Source of the DNA: Liriodendron chinense
Taxonomy: Eukaryota > Streptophyta > Magnoliopsida > Magnoliales > Magnoliaceae
Assembly (NCBI GenBank): GCA_003013855.2
Contig: ML058405.1
Span: forward strand, 3,486,976 to 3,550,975
DNA length: 64,000 nt
Direction: 5' to 3'
Shown here: positions 1 through 12,590 of the stretch, piece by piece
Numbering within the stretch: position 1 is the first letter of the stretch
How the letters are laid out: every line of letters starts with the position of its first letter
Notes under the pieces: model-generated
The model's input: only the letters and a program-made list of their open reading frames with translations
The model's database searches: none
What the model was told of the DNA's origin: nothing
Position numbers and translations under genes: made by a program

Positions 1-312
1 TATCTCCAACATCTTTCAATATAGCTGGCTGCCACAATTTGTACTATTCAAACCACGTCAAAAGCTTTAAAAAATAATAATAATAATTAAAAAAATAAAG
101 AGCTGTTAGTTCTATCAAACATTTTTATAACTCGCAGTAATCCCGTGAGTAAATTTTTTTTGAATGAGCTAGAGATACCAACCTAAAACCTAAGGTACAC
201 ACCCACCTACCATGATGCATTATTTTCGCAAAGTTCATACAAAGGGGATCATATATGATGAAACCCATCATGAACACTTACACAGCTTGGCCTGTGGAAG
301 GGGAGGACCTGA
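1..312 (-). other. 3' flank / likely 3' UTR of the RING-finger gene
   Basis: This AT-rich stretch lies directly downstream of the stop codon (TGA, read on the minus strand at 315-313) of the RING gene. No further coding potential matching a known family was seen. It probably holds the 3' UTR and the start of the intergenic region; the polyadenylation point cannot be fixed from sequence alone. Confidence 0.5.
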
Positions 313-3310
313 TCACTTGCGGCCCAACCTTTGCAAGTGTTGCTGGTGCTTGGCAGCAGCTGCCTTGTCTGCAGCTTCACGCTTCATGGCCCGCTTAGCA
401 CGCCGTCCCGTCACATCTTTTGATGCCTCCCTATTCCTCTGACTATTTGAGGAGCCAACGGTTGGGTCCTGGATATGTTCTCGACCAACGGGCCTTGCCT
501 CCTTCCGCCCTGCCCTAACATAACCATTATCACCCCACCTCCTGTTACCAATACGGATAGTTGATGAACTGCTAAAGTAAGTTTCATCCAGATCATCGCC
601 ATCATCATCATCCTCATACTGAAGATACACATCTTCCTGTTCTTCATATGCTTCTTCCTGAACCTCCGGTGTCAATGGCACAAACCAAGCAGCTCTAAGA
701 AGCAGGCAAACGCTCTCCTCAAACATGTAATCATGAATACTGTAGAAACAGGAAAGCGATATTTCAGTAGACAGCAGAGGGGAGTGATCATAGTTCACCG
801 AGATTTTGAAGTTTTGCCGTCTCATCCACTTTATGCAGCATTGCATATATGCATTTCAATCTGGCTGTCCAAATCATAGTGTCTGTTGTGGATGGAGAAA
901 TAACCTGCAACACACTAGTCGAATGATCCTAACCCTGCAATTGGTGAATATCAAATGGACAGTTGGAAGTAAATGGTGGACCATCCAAATTAAGCCAGTG
1001 AAATCAGATGATTGAGATCATTTGGCATTGTGAATTTCAGGCCATGCTCCATTCACAATGGGGCCCACAATTTGGACAGTTGGGATTGACACACGTGCAC
1101 ATGTACATTGGATGATACACCACAACTTGAAAGAAGCTGGCAAACTATCACCGTAGCCTAGTCCAACACCAGAGGGAACTTTGTGGCTGTAGCTCTGTTT
1201 CTTAATCAAAAATCAAGGGCAAGAAGTTAATACCAGCCATCTAGAGAGCGATGAACATTGAGAGACTGAAACGGATGCTTGCACTGAGGGCAGGAAGGAT
1301 TTTTACTATACGTGGCCCACATCAGGATGCATGTCACACTACACAGAAACCAATGAATGAAGCAACATTTCATGTTCCAAGACATTTCTAGACGTTCTGA
1401 AAGCCACCAAAAAATTACAGGCATGTGATTCCATAGATCCTACTTGCATTATCTTGGGCCCGTTAGCAATTATTTATTGTCAAGGTAAAAGTAGGTTCAG
1501 CTAATAGCAACCCTTTCAAGAGCATTGGCAATTTGGTTTGTATTGTCAATGCAGAGGGCATGATATAAATACAAGAATATGAGTCAATAAGCAATCCACG
1601 AATAGTATGTTAGGAAAGAACATAGAGAAAAGGCTCTGCACTCTTGATTAAAGATGCATACAAATAATACCCATAAGCATGAATACAAATTAGTAGTGCA
1701 TACAATATGAACTGGATCCAGTGCCTCTGTAGGCATTGGAGATAGCACACTTCTAAATCATTGCTGCATACATGGCATGATATGGATTAAAATGAAACCA
1801 TTCATTTAATATGTAGAATAAGGACAATAGACCAAAAATCACGCTGTTTGGACAAATCCTAACCCTAATTGTTGGCATGTAAATGGACACTGAAAGTCAG
1901 TAGTAGCTCAAATTTAGTAAGAAAAGGTTAATTTATTAGATGGTTAGGATAGTTCAGTCAAAAGTAAATTTTTATTAGTCGGCAATCAAGTCGGAGCCCA
2001 CAGGATACCTTGTTCTAATCATACATGTTCCAGGTGTATGTTACATCATCTGGAGGCACAAAAATGTCTTGCTTCCGAACTCCAAAAGGCAAAGGATCAG
2101 CTCCAGTTATGATAAAATTCATGCCAAAATTACACAGTACACTGAAGGTTTGCATGCCCCAAACACACCTTTACATGTGTGGGACATCTGTCAGCCGCGT
2201 GTGGGGACCACCATGGTATATTTATACTGGTAGGCCCCACACCCCAGCTAGTTGCATTTACAATTAGCCGCAGGTGAGACCTTCCCCATGTATTGAGGGT
2301 GCCAGATTGTGGTGCCCTGTTTTTATCACCTTTTTCAGGCATACTCTGGGTACCCACAAAATTAGTCCTGTTTGAAAGCCTATTGATTTAGCTTCCAAAA
2401 GAGCCCAAGATCATTCGACATGAGATTATTGAGTGATGACTCATGACTGATCTAGTGAAGGGTTGTATGGTTGTGATGGAATTTATGGTATTTTAGCTAT
2501 TGCTAATATATTTACTAACTAGATGGCTAAGATTAGCATTAGTGAATGGTTAGGATTACATTAGAGCTTCTTTTCCACTGTTAGAAGTATATATTACCTG
2601 CATTGCATGGACACAGACACTAATGTCAAGATCTGATACTGGTACAAAGTGTCAAATTCACCAAATAGCAAAAATCAGATTCATGGATTCAACAATGTAT
2701 TCTAGTTAACTTTATATATAAATGTGTGTGAGAAGGTCCCTTTCCAATAAAGAATGGAAAATCCTCGTTAACAAATTTGCCTTTTGAAAGGAATTATATG
2801 ATGTGGATTGTTCTTCATTTACACATCTGTCACAACAAAAAGGTATATATGTCACATGTACCCATCTAAGTGGGCAGATGCATAAAATTCACTGGTGTAT
2901 CTCGTCAAAAAATCTGTATGTGCATCAGCATCGTGTTTAGAGTCATGATGTCTCCTAATTGGAATAATCCAAGAATCCACGTAACATAGTTTATAACTCG
3001 AGTAGTGACCAATTCAGTTCATTAGTAGTGGGCTAAATTACTCAACTATTAACCAATTTATGTCACTAAAAGTGAGGTAAAAGAGATATATAACTCCCAA
3101 AGAAACAGTACTACGCGCATTCTTTGTCAACCCTAGCTATTTCACAAAGATAATTACATAGAGATGCACAAACCAGTAAGCATGCTCGCAACCTTTTACA
3201 AGCGCAGTCTCCTCAAGGGGAATCCTTTCTAAACAGATCGCACAGAACCCATGAGCATCAGCCACTTCACGAAAGGTGGTGCCCTCAGTCTCCTTCCCAT
3301 CATCAGAGAT
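313..3310 (-). CDS. C3HC4 RING-finger protein, putative E3 ubiquitin ligase (last three exons; 5' end not found)
   Basis: Three minus-strand exons join cleanly: 3310-3174, 1338-1234 and 739-313, each bordered by AG acceptor and GT donor, with matching phases (TG|T at both joins). They give 222 residues ending at a TGA. Visible residues 23-65 form a complete C3HC4 RING: C23-x2-C26, C41-x-H43, C46-x2-C49, C62-x2-C65. The domain is split by the intron after the H43-A-Y stretch. Downstream come a conserved FEESVCLLLRAAWF segment, an acidic run (EDDDDGDD), a LRIGNRRWG-like motif and a basic, alanine-rich tail ending KHQQHLQRLGRK. This layout matches a small conserved plant RING/U-box superfamily protein I recognise by its tail; a biochemical target is not known to me. 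RING proteins of this type usually act as E3 ubiquitin ligases. Exon 3310-3174 starts in phase 0 without a Met, so at least one 5' exon is missing; the intron beyond it is filled by transposons. Confidence 0.88.
740..1233 (-). other. intron of the RING gene
   Basis: The 494 bp intron lies between exons 1338-1234 and 739-313. On the minus strand it starts GTATTAAC and ends TTTCTACAG, a good acceptor. No separate gene was recognised inside; short open frames here have no family resemblance. Confidence 0.75.
1339..3173 (-). other. large intron of the RING gene
   Basis: This 1.8 kb intron splits the RING domain itself. On the minus strand it begins GTTTGTGC and ends TTTCTGTGTAG. The content is AT-rich with no recognised coding sequence or complete transposon. 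Open frames around 2025-2357 look like chance. Confidence 0.7.
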
Positions 3311-3340
3311 CTAAAAGTACACAAAATAACCAAAGATATA

Positions 3341-3399
3341 AACCAATGCAAAAAGAACTCAACAGAGATAAATCAATGCAAAAAGAACTCAACAGACAA
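3341..3399. repeat. 30 bp direct tandem duplication in RING-gene intron
   Basis: Two adjacent near-identical units contain the core AATGCAAAAAGAACTCAACA, at about 3345 and 3375. They lie just upstream (in gene sense) of the first visible exon. Confidence 0.8.
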
Positions 3400-3579
3400 T
3401 GCACTACATATGCACTTATATTCATGCAACCTTCTGTCTATAAAAGAGAATCTAAAAAATGCCCATCATTCTCTAAGGGCCAATTTAGATTCATGGTAAA
3501 AATTTCGTGGAAATGGTGTTTCTGAGAAACAATAAGAAAGGAAAAGCAGTTTTCACTGATTGTTTTCCAAAAGGATTTT

Positions 3580-4517
3580 TAACACAGGACAGCCTATTCT
3601 AAGCATGTATGCACATGAAACATGTAAAAATAGCGGAACAATGTAATCAAATCATTTTAACACTAAACTAACATCATCATACTCCAAAAAAACATGAGAG
3701 AACATGCAATAGAAGGGGCCATCATCACAAATACACTGTATAAGGTTCAATTTCATGTGTGGATTGGATCCCGCGAGGAATAGAACCCTCAAACTCGCAC
3801 GGTTATGTCCAATCAATCAACGGGATTCTCTAGTCCAAGAAATCGGGTGATTTCTGGGTTAAAGGAATCACAAAAATCTGAGAAAATGGTATTGGATTTG
3901 AATTCTTAGGTTCTAGGATGATCGAGAAGGTGAAAGAAGGTTTAGAAGAAAGAAGAAGATGAGAAGAATACCTTGAGAGAAGAAGATTCAGAGAAAGAAG
4001 AAGAAAAGATGAGAATTTGAGAGGAAGAGAGATCCACAAGAGAGAGGAGAAGGAGCCACCAAAGAGGTTTCTTTTCTTTTCATAAACAATACATAATAAT
4101 GAGAAAGGTTTAGGGTAACGCCCTTATAAAATTCGGAATTAAGCATAATTACCAAAATATCCTTACTACAAAAATTTCAAAAAAAAACATTCGCGCACGA
4201 AAAACGTGCACACACTGACTCAAAACTCAAATAAGTAAAAGAGCATAAAATAACTCAAATCTAAGATGCCCAATGGACTCTGATGATGATGCGATAAAGG
4301 TGGGCCGCGACGAACCAACGATCTGATCACACCATCCTCGCGATCTAACGGTCTAATCATCTCCCCCAAGCACTTACACATGTCACGAAACATGTGTAAG
4401 GTCTTCACCACGATCTGGGAACTCGGACTCGATCCGGGCCCATCGTCAAGCCATAAGGACACGGGCATTGCTCGCCTTCTACGCTAGTACACTCTGAAGG
4501 GCCTGATGTCCTCATCA
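3580..4517 (-). repeat. 3' LTR of the chromovirus-type element
   Basis: The 938 bp LTR starts TGATGAGGACATC and ends TGTGTTA on the minus strand. It aligns along its length with 7088-7901 and 13306-13431. It carries a purine/pyrimidine-rich AGAAGAAG tract near 3945-4030 in both copies. Confidence 0.88.
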
Positions 4518-5770
4518 ACTCCCCTCGGTTGAGAAGAGCTCGACTCTGGCGAGATAAAATTCTTGTGCCTTTCCAACAAGTCTGGATTAAGTCTCTGTAA
4601 TTCTGCTTCCGTAAACCATGTATAATCGGATGATGGCCCGTTCTTCCATTTAACCAAGTATCTTTGAAAGCCTCCATCTCGTGTGGATACAATCTCCTCA
4701 TCGACAATCCCTTCAATTTTTTCTTTGTTCAAGTAAAGTTGGGGTAGGTAGAATAGGCTGGGAAGAAAATTCTTAATATGGGCCAGGTATGGGGAGAATA
4801 GTCTATAGAAGGGTTTGGACAAAGGACTAGATCTTCCACATTAATTGTTGGATTGATTCCCATGTTAGGTGGAAGGTCTATCCTGTACGCGTTAGACCCA
4901 ATTTTCTGCACGACTTTGAATGATCTAGCACTGCATGCCTATAATTTTCTGACGGCACCCTGAGGAAACCGCTCTAGCCTTATCCATACCATTACATAAT
5001 CTCCCTCATTGTATTCTTGAACCTTACGTTGCAAGTCAGCTGAATTTTTATAACTTTCATTACTTACATTTATCCGCTTTCTAATGTATGAATGCAACTC
5101 ATGAATGTGACAGTAAAATGCATCAGCTGACTCTGATGACCTACATGAGACAAACATAAATAGAAATAAAGGACGCTCTGGTGAAGTGATAAACTCAAAA
5201 TAAACAACTCTATTAGCTATAACTTGGGAAATTTCAACAAAAGAACACTTCTTACGAGTGACACATAATTTTTCACTCTTTAAAATTCCACAAACCCGCT
5301 CTAACTGATAGAAGTATTGCTCCTCGTACGTGTTATAAACAAAGATAATGTTCAAGTACCCCAATACTTAAGAACACACACTTTTGATACCAAGTCTTGA
5401 GCAGATCTTGATATTAGCCATTTTGTCCAAAATGTCATCAAGATGTGGGAAAGGGGCTTTAGCCATCACATCTGCCATGACATGAATACGCCGTAAGGTG
5501 AATTGACACTTGACTAATTTTATGGACAGTCAGAATGTGCCCACATGTGTGTCACATGCCATCGTACCTAAAACTAAAAAGGGTAGGCACAGCACACGGA
5601 ATAAGACTCAAACTTAGACTCTCCTGAGTAAACTCTTCGCTAAGAAATTTATCAAATTGCCTCTGCATTTCCACGAGTTCCACAAGGTTCACTCGGTAAG
5701 GGGGAAAGCTTGACAGAATCGACCTAAGGACAAGATCGATTGCGTGTTGAATGTCCCGCTTGGGTGGAAG
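4484..5770 (-). pseudogene. degenerate gypsy pol: RT fragments, integrase C-terminus and chromodomain
   Basis: On the minus strand, 4911-4729 encodes an integrase C-terminal motif (IGSNAYRIDLPPNMGINPT). The frame at 4822-4484 encodes a chromodomain-like segment (YLVKWKN followed by YTWFTEAEL). Upstream, 5110-4939 shows the integrase-tail pattern EGDYVMVWIR. The stretch at 5364-5200 recalls the RT thumb (ILKSEKLCVTRKKCSF), and weak RT-like matches continue to about 5700. The pieces are separated by stops, frameshifts and deletions. In chromoviruses the chromodomain directs integration to heterochromatin; this copy cannot make the protein. Confidence 0.78.
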
Positions 5771-5776
5771 TTCGCC

Positions 5777-6480
5777 TCATAAGTCATCCATCATTGAATC
5801 CACACTTGTCTCCCTTTCAATTTCACTCGTGTTCACTATGGTAAGAGACTTAGATTGGGACTCTCCATCATTCAAGTCACACATGACATCTGGAAGTGGT
5901 GTGGTCTTAATCTCTTCGACCTTTTCATCACTAGCACACACTCCTTCATGCCCGACAATGGTAAGTGATGCCTCAATTTCTTCTTTTTCATCACTATCGA
6001 TTTCAGGCACGTACTCAACCTCTTCATACACAACTTGTTTGGACCCTTCCAATTTACCATTCACCAAGGCATTATCTTACTCCCAGGGAAATATAATGAG
6101 TGGCAAACACTCTTCAAATTACTCAAAAGCCGAGATTTCCTTATGAAGAGTTGGACCACTTTACAAGAAGGTGACCATATTGGTTCCCTTTTTGGACAGG
6201 AAGGTGAGACGATTCTTTCCTGAGCTAAGGGCCTTTGATGATAGGAGATGGGAAAATACTTTTCTTTTAAACACACTTTCATCTCATCCCATTGTGAGAT
6301 CGGGGCTCCACTTCTACGCTCAATTTTTCGCTCCAAATCCGTCCAAAACGACTTGGCTTGACCCACCATTTTCAATTTGGCGAACCTCACTCAACAGCTC
6401 TCCGACATATCATACCAATCAAAATAATAGTCCAAGTCTTTAAGCCAATCAAGGAATGTCTGTGGGTCCATGTGACCATT
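5777..6480 (-). pseudogene. partial gypsy gag and gag-pol linker
   Basis: Minus-strand 6390-6200 encodes a gag capsid segment (MVGQAKSFWTDLERKIE, then KEKYFP). It resembles the independent gag at 20219-20500 in this window (FWTNVERKIE, KEKYIP). Minus-strand 6067-5777 is an acidic linker (EYVPEIDSDEKEEIEAS). Frames shift near 6060 and the nucleocapsid zinc knuckle is not visible. Gag packages the element RNA in virus-like particles; this copy is broken. Confidence 0.72.
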
Positions 6481-6654
6481 AAAATATGTCAAATCATTGG
6501 AGTTTAGCTTCCATTGGGTCTTGAAGGCCACACGACAACACTTAATGGCCTTGAGGATCTCAAGCGCCTATACTCCATTCATTATGGGTAGACTCTACAA
6601 CTCGATGGACTGATTAACTCAAAACATGAATGAGATGAACCTAAATCTATGATG

Positions 6655-7020
6655 ATGCGCAAACCTTGAAAATTTCAGATTTGATAACTAGGATGTGAAT
6701 CTGAAAAATTCATATTTGGATCCAAAGAGATTCAAACCTGAAAATTTCAGATCTAAATTCAGATCTAGATCCAACAAGTTGTAAGAATCTGAACAATTAC
6801 GATCTAAAATTTCGAATGCAAGATGAATCTGAAAATTTCAGATTTAGGTCCTTAAGAGACGCAAATCTGGAAAATTCAGGATTATGCACTAAAATCTGAA
6901 ATTTCAAATTTTAGGTCGAACATGGATTGCAAATCTGAAAATTCAAACTTGGAATCAACGTTAGACGCAAATCTAAAAATTTCCAAATTAATCTAGACTC
7001 ATGCAATTCAGAAAATATAA
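6655..7020 (-). repeat. imperfect tandem repeats in gypsy leader (AATCTGAAAATTTCAGAT)
   Basis: The palindromic core CTGAAAATTTCAG, with variants, recurs about every 50-60 bp between the primer binding site and gag. The repeats lie in the transcribed leader of the element. Confidence 0.72.
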
Positions 7021-7071
7021 ATCCTAGACTTTGGATAACTCGATCTACGGTGAATTATGCAAGAATCCTAA

Positions 7072-7083
7072 GCTCTGATACCA
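7072..7083 (-). promoter_or_regulatory. tRNA-Met-type primer binding site
   Basis: The minus strand reads TGGTATCAGAGC, the usual plant retrotransposon PBS complementary to initiator tRNA-Met. It lies four bases inside the 5' LTR edge at 7088, which fixes the element orientation. Confidence 0.9.
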
Positions 7084-7087
7084 AATT

Positions 7088-7901
7088 TGACTCAGGACAA
7101 CTGTTCTAAGCATATGCACATGAAACATGTAGAAAAAGTGGAATAATGTAATCAAATCAGTTTAACACTAAACTAACATCATCATAATCCAAAAAAACAT
7201 GAGGGAACATGCAATAAGAGGGGTCATCATAAAAAACACGCTGTACAAGGTTCAATTTCATGCGTGCATTGGATCCTGCGAGGAATAGAACCCTCAAACT
7301 TGCATGGTTATGTCCAATCAATCAATGGGATTCTCTAGTCTAGGAAATAGGGTGATTTCTAGGTTAGGGAATTACAAAATTTTGAGAAAAATGGTGTTTG
7401 ATTTAAATTCTCAGGTTCTAGGATGATGGAGAAGGTGAAAAAAGGTTTAGAAGAAAGAAGAAGATGAGAAGAAGATGAGAAGAATACCTTGGGAGAAGAA
7501 GATTCAGAGAAAGAAGAAGAAAAGATGAGACTTTGGGAGGAAGAGAGATCCACAAGAGAAAAGAGGAGTCACCAAAGAGGTTTCTTTTCTTTTCATAAAC
7601 AGTGCATAACAATGAGAAAGGTTTAGGGCAACACCCTTATAAAATTCAAAATTAAGAATAACAACCAAAATACCCCTACTACAAAAATTTCAAAAAAAGA
7701 CATTCGTGCACGAAAAACATGCACACACTGAAACTCAAGTAAAAGAGCATAAAATAACTCAAATCTAAGATGCCCGATAGACTCCGATGATGGTGCAATG
7801 AAGGTGGGCCGCGACAAACCAACGGTCCGATCACACCATCATCGCGATCCAACGGTCCAATCATCTCCTCCAAGCAACTTACACGTCACGAACACATGTA
7901 A
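7088..7901 (-). repeat. 5' LTR of the chromovirus-type element, part 1
   Basis: This is the counterpart of 3580-4395. It is cut at the hAT insertion point; the remaining 118 bp plus the 8 bp target duplication are at 13306-13431. Numerous substitutions against the other LTR indicate an old insertion. Confidence 0.88.
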
Positions 7902-8419
7902 CAAGGTGTTCCAAAACGGTTATGTATTGGCCGATACGGCCGATACGTAACGGAAACAGCGTCAGCCATTACGCGATACGGGGTCCAAAACGGGGACCCC
8001 CTAAAATTTGACCTGTAACGGCCGTTACAGGGGCCGTAACGGCTGTTACGCCCCCCGTAACGGTCGGAAAACGGCTAGTTTTTTTTTTATAAATCTGATT
8101 TTTTTTATTTTTTCACACTTTTCTTCTCCCATTTCTTTTCTAATCTATTCTTTTGCTAAAAACGACCACAATTAGTCTATTTCGGAGAATTAAAACGACC
8201 AATTTCTACGATTTAGATAAATCGAAGCTCCGTGGGCCATTTTCCGAAGAAATCCGAAAATAGGTATTTATATACCTTTTTCTTCCTCTAATCGCTTTTT
8301 TTCCACCTTGATATGATGTTATAGCCATTATAAAATGTTAAAATGTGTATTTCAAGATTATGCAACTGATTTTTATATTTTTTTATATTTTTTTAATTTC
8401 TAACTATTTCGGAATAATA

Positions 8420-9240
8420 TTAAAATTAGTAAAAATCATGTTTTTTTCTGGTTTAATGGTTGAATAACATGTTACTTATAGTAGGACACAATCATGTGCA
8501 TTTTACAAATTATGCACATGATTTGCTATTTTTTTTTTAATTTTGGATTAATTTCGGAATAATTTTAAAAATTAGGGAAAATCATTTTTTTCAAAAAACA
8601 ATTCTGGTTTAAAGGTTGGATAACATGTGTTACTTATAATAGAATATAATCATGTGCATTTTACAGATTATGCACATGGTTTTGCTATTTTTTTTGTATT
8701 TTTTTAATTTCGGATTAATTTTGGAATAATTTTAAAAATTAGTGAAAATCATTTTTTTCAAAAAAAATTCTGGTTTAAAGGTTGGATAACATGTGTTACT
8801 TATAATAGAACATAATCATGTGCATTTTACAGATTATGCACATGGTTTGCTATTTTTTTGTATTTTTTAATTTCGGATTAATTTCGGAATAATTTTAAAA
8901 ATTAGGGAAAATCATTTTTTTCAAAAAAAAAATTCTGGTTTAAAGGTTGGATAACATGTGTTACTTATAGTAGAACACAATCGTGAGCATTTTACAGATT
9001 ATGCACATAATTTTCTATTTTTTTTTGTATTTTTTACATTTGGAATAATTTTAAAAATTAGGGAAAATCATTTTTTTTTTTTTTTTAAATTCTAGTTTAA
9101 AGGTTGGATAACATGTGTTACTTATAATAGAACATAATCATTTGCATTTTACAGATTATACACATGGTTTGTTATTTTTTTTAATTTCGGAATAATTTTA
9201 AAAATTAGAGAAAATCATTTTTTTCAAAAACATGGAAAAT
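8420..9240. repeat. about five tandem units of roughly 160 bp in the hAT 5' region
   Basis: Each unit contains the core GGTTTAAAGGTTGGATAACA, then a CATGTGCATTTTACAGATTA segment, a poly-T run and AATTTCGGATTAATTTCGG. Units begin near 8450, 8608, 8772, 8936 and 9098. They differ mainly in A/T-run length and lie between the left end and the transposase start, probably in the leader or an intron. Confidence 0.85.
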
Positions 9241-9489
9241 CATATTTACAGATTAATGACTAATGTATGTTTATATTTTTATTTTTTCGACAGGTTTTGC
9301 CATTTTGGAGCTTCGTAGTTATACTTTGTAGGCTTGTAGCCTGTAGGGTTTAGTATTTGAATTGACTAGTTAGCACTTGATTTCATTAGCTGTATTTAAT
9401 ATTTACAATTACATTTATAGGTTTTAAAATCTAAGTAATTCACTCTTAGACTCAGTATCTAAGTGACATAAGCCATCTCTAATTAAAAA

Positions 9490-12400
9490 ATGTCTGAAAC
9501 TGGAAGTGGAACTGCAAATGAGGATATTGGATGGGAACATTGTCAGAGGGTAGGTGGTGGAAGGCACCAAATAAAATGCAACTATTGTGATAGAGTAATA
9601 AGTTGTGGAATTACGCGACTTAAACAACATTTGGCAAATCGAAAGGGTCAAGTTGCAAGATGCACCAAAGTTTCCAAAGAGATAATGACACTGATGCAAG
9701 CCAATTTAGATGAGTCAAAAGGGAAACGAGCTGCTGTGCAGAAAAAGAAAGATGATATCCTTGATGCGGCCCGACAAGAAGTATTTGGTCCAGAATATAT
9801 GGGCGTTCGTGGCGAAGATATCATTGATTCTGGGGAAGATTCTGATCGAGAAATGACTATAGCTAGGAGAGAAAGCGTGCACTATGCTCGTAAAGAGGAA
9901 GAACGTCAACACACATTTGGTTTAAGTGCGAGTGGGAGTGGGAGTGGCCAGGGGAGTACAACTGCAACCCCAACGGGAAGTACAACTGGGGTTGGAGGGT
10001 GTATGTTTGGTGGATTAAGGCGTATGTTTAGCAGCCGGCGGGACACATCTTCACATGCAGCTCGTCATCCTATAGATGTAGATGTGGAAGAAGAAGATGT
10101 GCCTAGGAGACCCTCTATTGATCCAATCCTCTTTAGGAAAGAATCTAGTAAACAAAAAAAGATAAAACAAATGTGGAGTAGAACTTCTGTTGAGAAACTG
10201 GGTAGGGCAGCAGCAAAGTTATTTATACATGCCAACATACCCCCTAATGCGGCAAACTCTCCATATTGGCAGGTGGTAATTGATGCAGCAGCAGAAGCAG
10301 GTGAAGGAATTAAAGCTCCCACAGCCAAGGAGATTAGAGGAAAATGGACAGACGTAGAGTATGCGGATACAAAGGCATACGTAAATACCTCTAAACCCAT
10401 GTGGCAAGCCAGAGGATGCACGATCATGTGTGATGGTTGGACTGGCCCAACAAGATACAGCATGATCAACTTCATGGTGTATTGCCACTTGGGAACAGTG
10501 TACCACAAGTCAATTGATGCCTCGGATGAAATAAAAAATGCTAAATATATTTTTAGCTTGATGGATAAAGTAGTGGATGAGATTGGGGAGGAGAATGTGG
10601 TGCAGATTGTGACAGATAATGAAGCAACATATAAGTATGCAGGAAATTTGTTGATGCTAAAGAGACCACATCTATTTTAGTCACCGTGTGCTGCACATTG
10701 TCTTGATCTTATATTGGAAGATATTGGAAAGAAAAAGAATGTCAAAGAAATGGTTGAAAAAGCAAAAGAAGTGACAACATTTATTTACAACCATAATCAC
10801 CTAGTTGCAATAATGAGAAAGTTCACGAAGGGACGAAAGTTGCTTAGGCTAGCGGCGACTAGATTTGCAACAAACTTTATAACTTTAGAGAGTTTGTATC
10901 AGTATAAGGGAGAGTTGAGTGAAATGTTTGCTTCCCAACAATCGCTCAACACAAAATATGGGAAGAAGACATCAGGGACGCCGGTTGATGTTGTAAACAC
11001 CATAAGAGACAACAAATATTAGAAGAGGGTTAAGAAAATTTTGAAGGTGATAGAACCACTGATGAGGGTACTTCGTCTTGTTGAAACCGATGAAGCACCT
11101 ACGATGGGCTTCCTCTACAACGCCATGGATCAAGCGAAGTTGGCAATTCAACATGATTGTTCAAGCTGGCAATCTTACTAGAATTTGATCGACAAAAGAT
11201 GGACAAAGCAGCTCCACCACGATATTCATGCAGCAGGTTATTACCTAAATCCTAGGTATAGATATGCCCAATCATTTGTTATGGATAATGAGGTTCGTAT
11301 TGGATTAAAGAATGTGATAAAGAGATTAGAGCCTGACTTAGATGCACAAATAAGGGCTTTGAATAAATTGGATATATTTGAAAGTCGCCAGGGTAGCTTT
11401 GGAGATGCTCTTGCACAACATGCAGTATCTAGGTTGCAACCCGCCGAATGGTGGGTAAATTTCGGAGAGACTACACCGGCTCTCCAAAAAATTGCAGTAA
11501 GGATTTTGAGCCAAACAACGTCTTCCTCTAGTTGCGAAAGAAATTGGAGTTGTTTTACACTTATTCATACGAAGAATATAAATAGATTGCAGACTAGGAC
11601 GTTAGATAGACTTGTCTTTATGCATTACAACATGAGGCTAAGAATGCGCATGCATTCAAGGAGGCTTAACGCCAATAATGCCGATGATGTGGATTATTGT
11701 CCAATAAACGTGGACAATATTTATGATGAGGAAAACCCACTTCTACCTTGGTTGGAAGCAAGGGAAAAAGAAATAGAAGAGGATAGTGAAGAAATAGAAG
11801 TTGAAGACCAAGAAATACGCAAGGCACAGCAAGAGAGTCGTGCATTTGTGTTGGACCCAGAAAGGGGGGCGGATTTCATGCAAACTCGGCAGAAGAGTGC
11901 GAGCTCTAGCGATACTGAAATAGATGATGATAATGATGATGATGATGATGATGATGATGATGCACCTAATGCTGGTCCTACTTCTGGCATTGCTCAACCC
12001 ACCGGGGCCACTGATACCATACAGTTGATGAGCTTCGACGAAGCAAGCGGGGCCGAGGGGGTCGAACTTATGAGTGTACTGAGTCACGATACAGCCAGCA
12101 GGAGGAGCCTGACTCCAGTAGTACACCTGCAGGTCCTGCACCTACAGGTCCTGCACCGCAATCTACACCGACAGATCTGGAACATCAGCATGCGTATGGC
12201 TATGATCCGAGGAATTATGGGTACTCTTACAGCCAATGGGATTATAGGGAACCTGTTCCGCCACTTTCATGTTGGAGTAGTCCTCCTGACGCTGTTCCAC
12301 ATCTACCATATGAACCAAATCCAAGTTATTCATCTCAATCTCAACAGCCTGAATACGAGTACCAGTATGGGCACGGCTATTCGACGGGCACTAATAGATA

Positions 12401-12590
12401 TCCTTACTCAGGGTCAGAATCTTTGCCTAGTCAGGATCAGTCATCATCAGGTTTCGTTGACCTGGTCTTTCCCTCTGGCACTGAATATTATGGATATGCA
12501 ACAACAAGACCGCAACAACCCGATGATGATGACGACGACGACGTGGAGGTTGAGCAACCACAACAAAGCAGGTTTTCATTTTGGTGGTGA
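9490..12590 (+). pseudogene. hAT transposase with BED zinc finger, DUF659 and C-terminal dimerisation domain
   Basis: One frame opens at ATG 9490 and runs to about 12057, with only three in-frame stops (TAG at 10678, 11020 and 11179). A 1-2 nt shift in the G-run 12057-12061 then moves the tail into the next frame, ending TTTTGGTGGTGA at 12590 (FWW). N-terminal residues 13-60 form a BED finger (C30-x2-C33, H47, C58). Residues about 230-400 are DUF659-like with the CDGWTG motif and VTDNEATYK. After the first stop comes SPCAAHCLDL. The C-terminal dimerisation domain (WWVNFGE, then SSSSCERNWS) lies at 11440-11640. An Asp tract follows near 11930-11960. Length and layout fit plant hAT transposases, which cut and paste by a DDE-type reaction. 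Each stop replaces a position where a Trp (TGG) is expected. As it stands this is a pseudogene, but a lightly damaged one. Confidence 0.92.

Noticed and set aside
212..442. Plus-strand open frame of 76 codons
   Set aside because: It is antisense to the conserved last exon of the RING gene; no family features.
7359..7612. Serine/leucine-rich minus-strand frames in the LTRs
   Set aside because: They are translations of the AGAAGAAG tract present in both LTRs; LTRs do not code for protein here.
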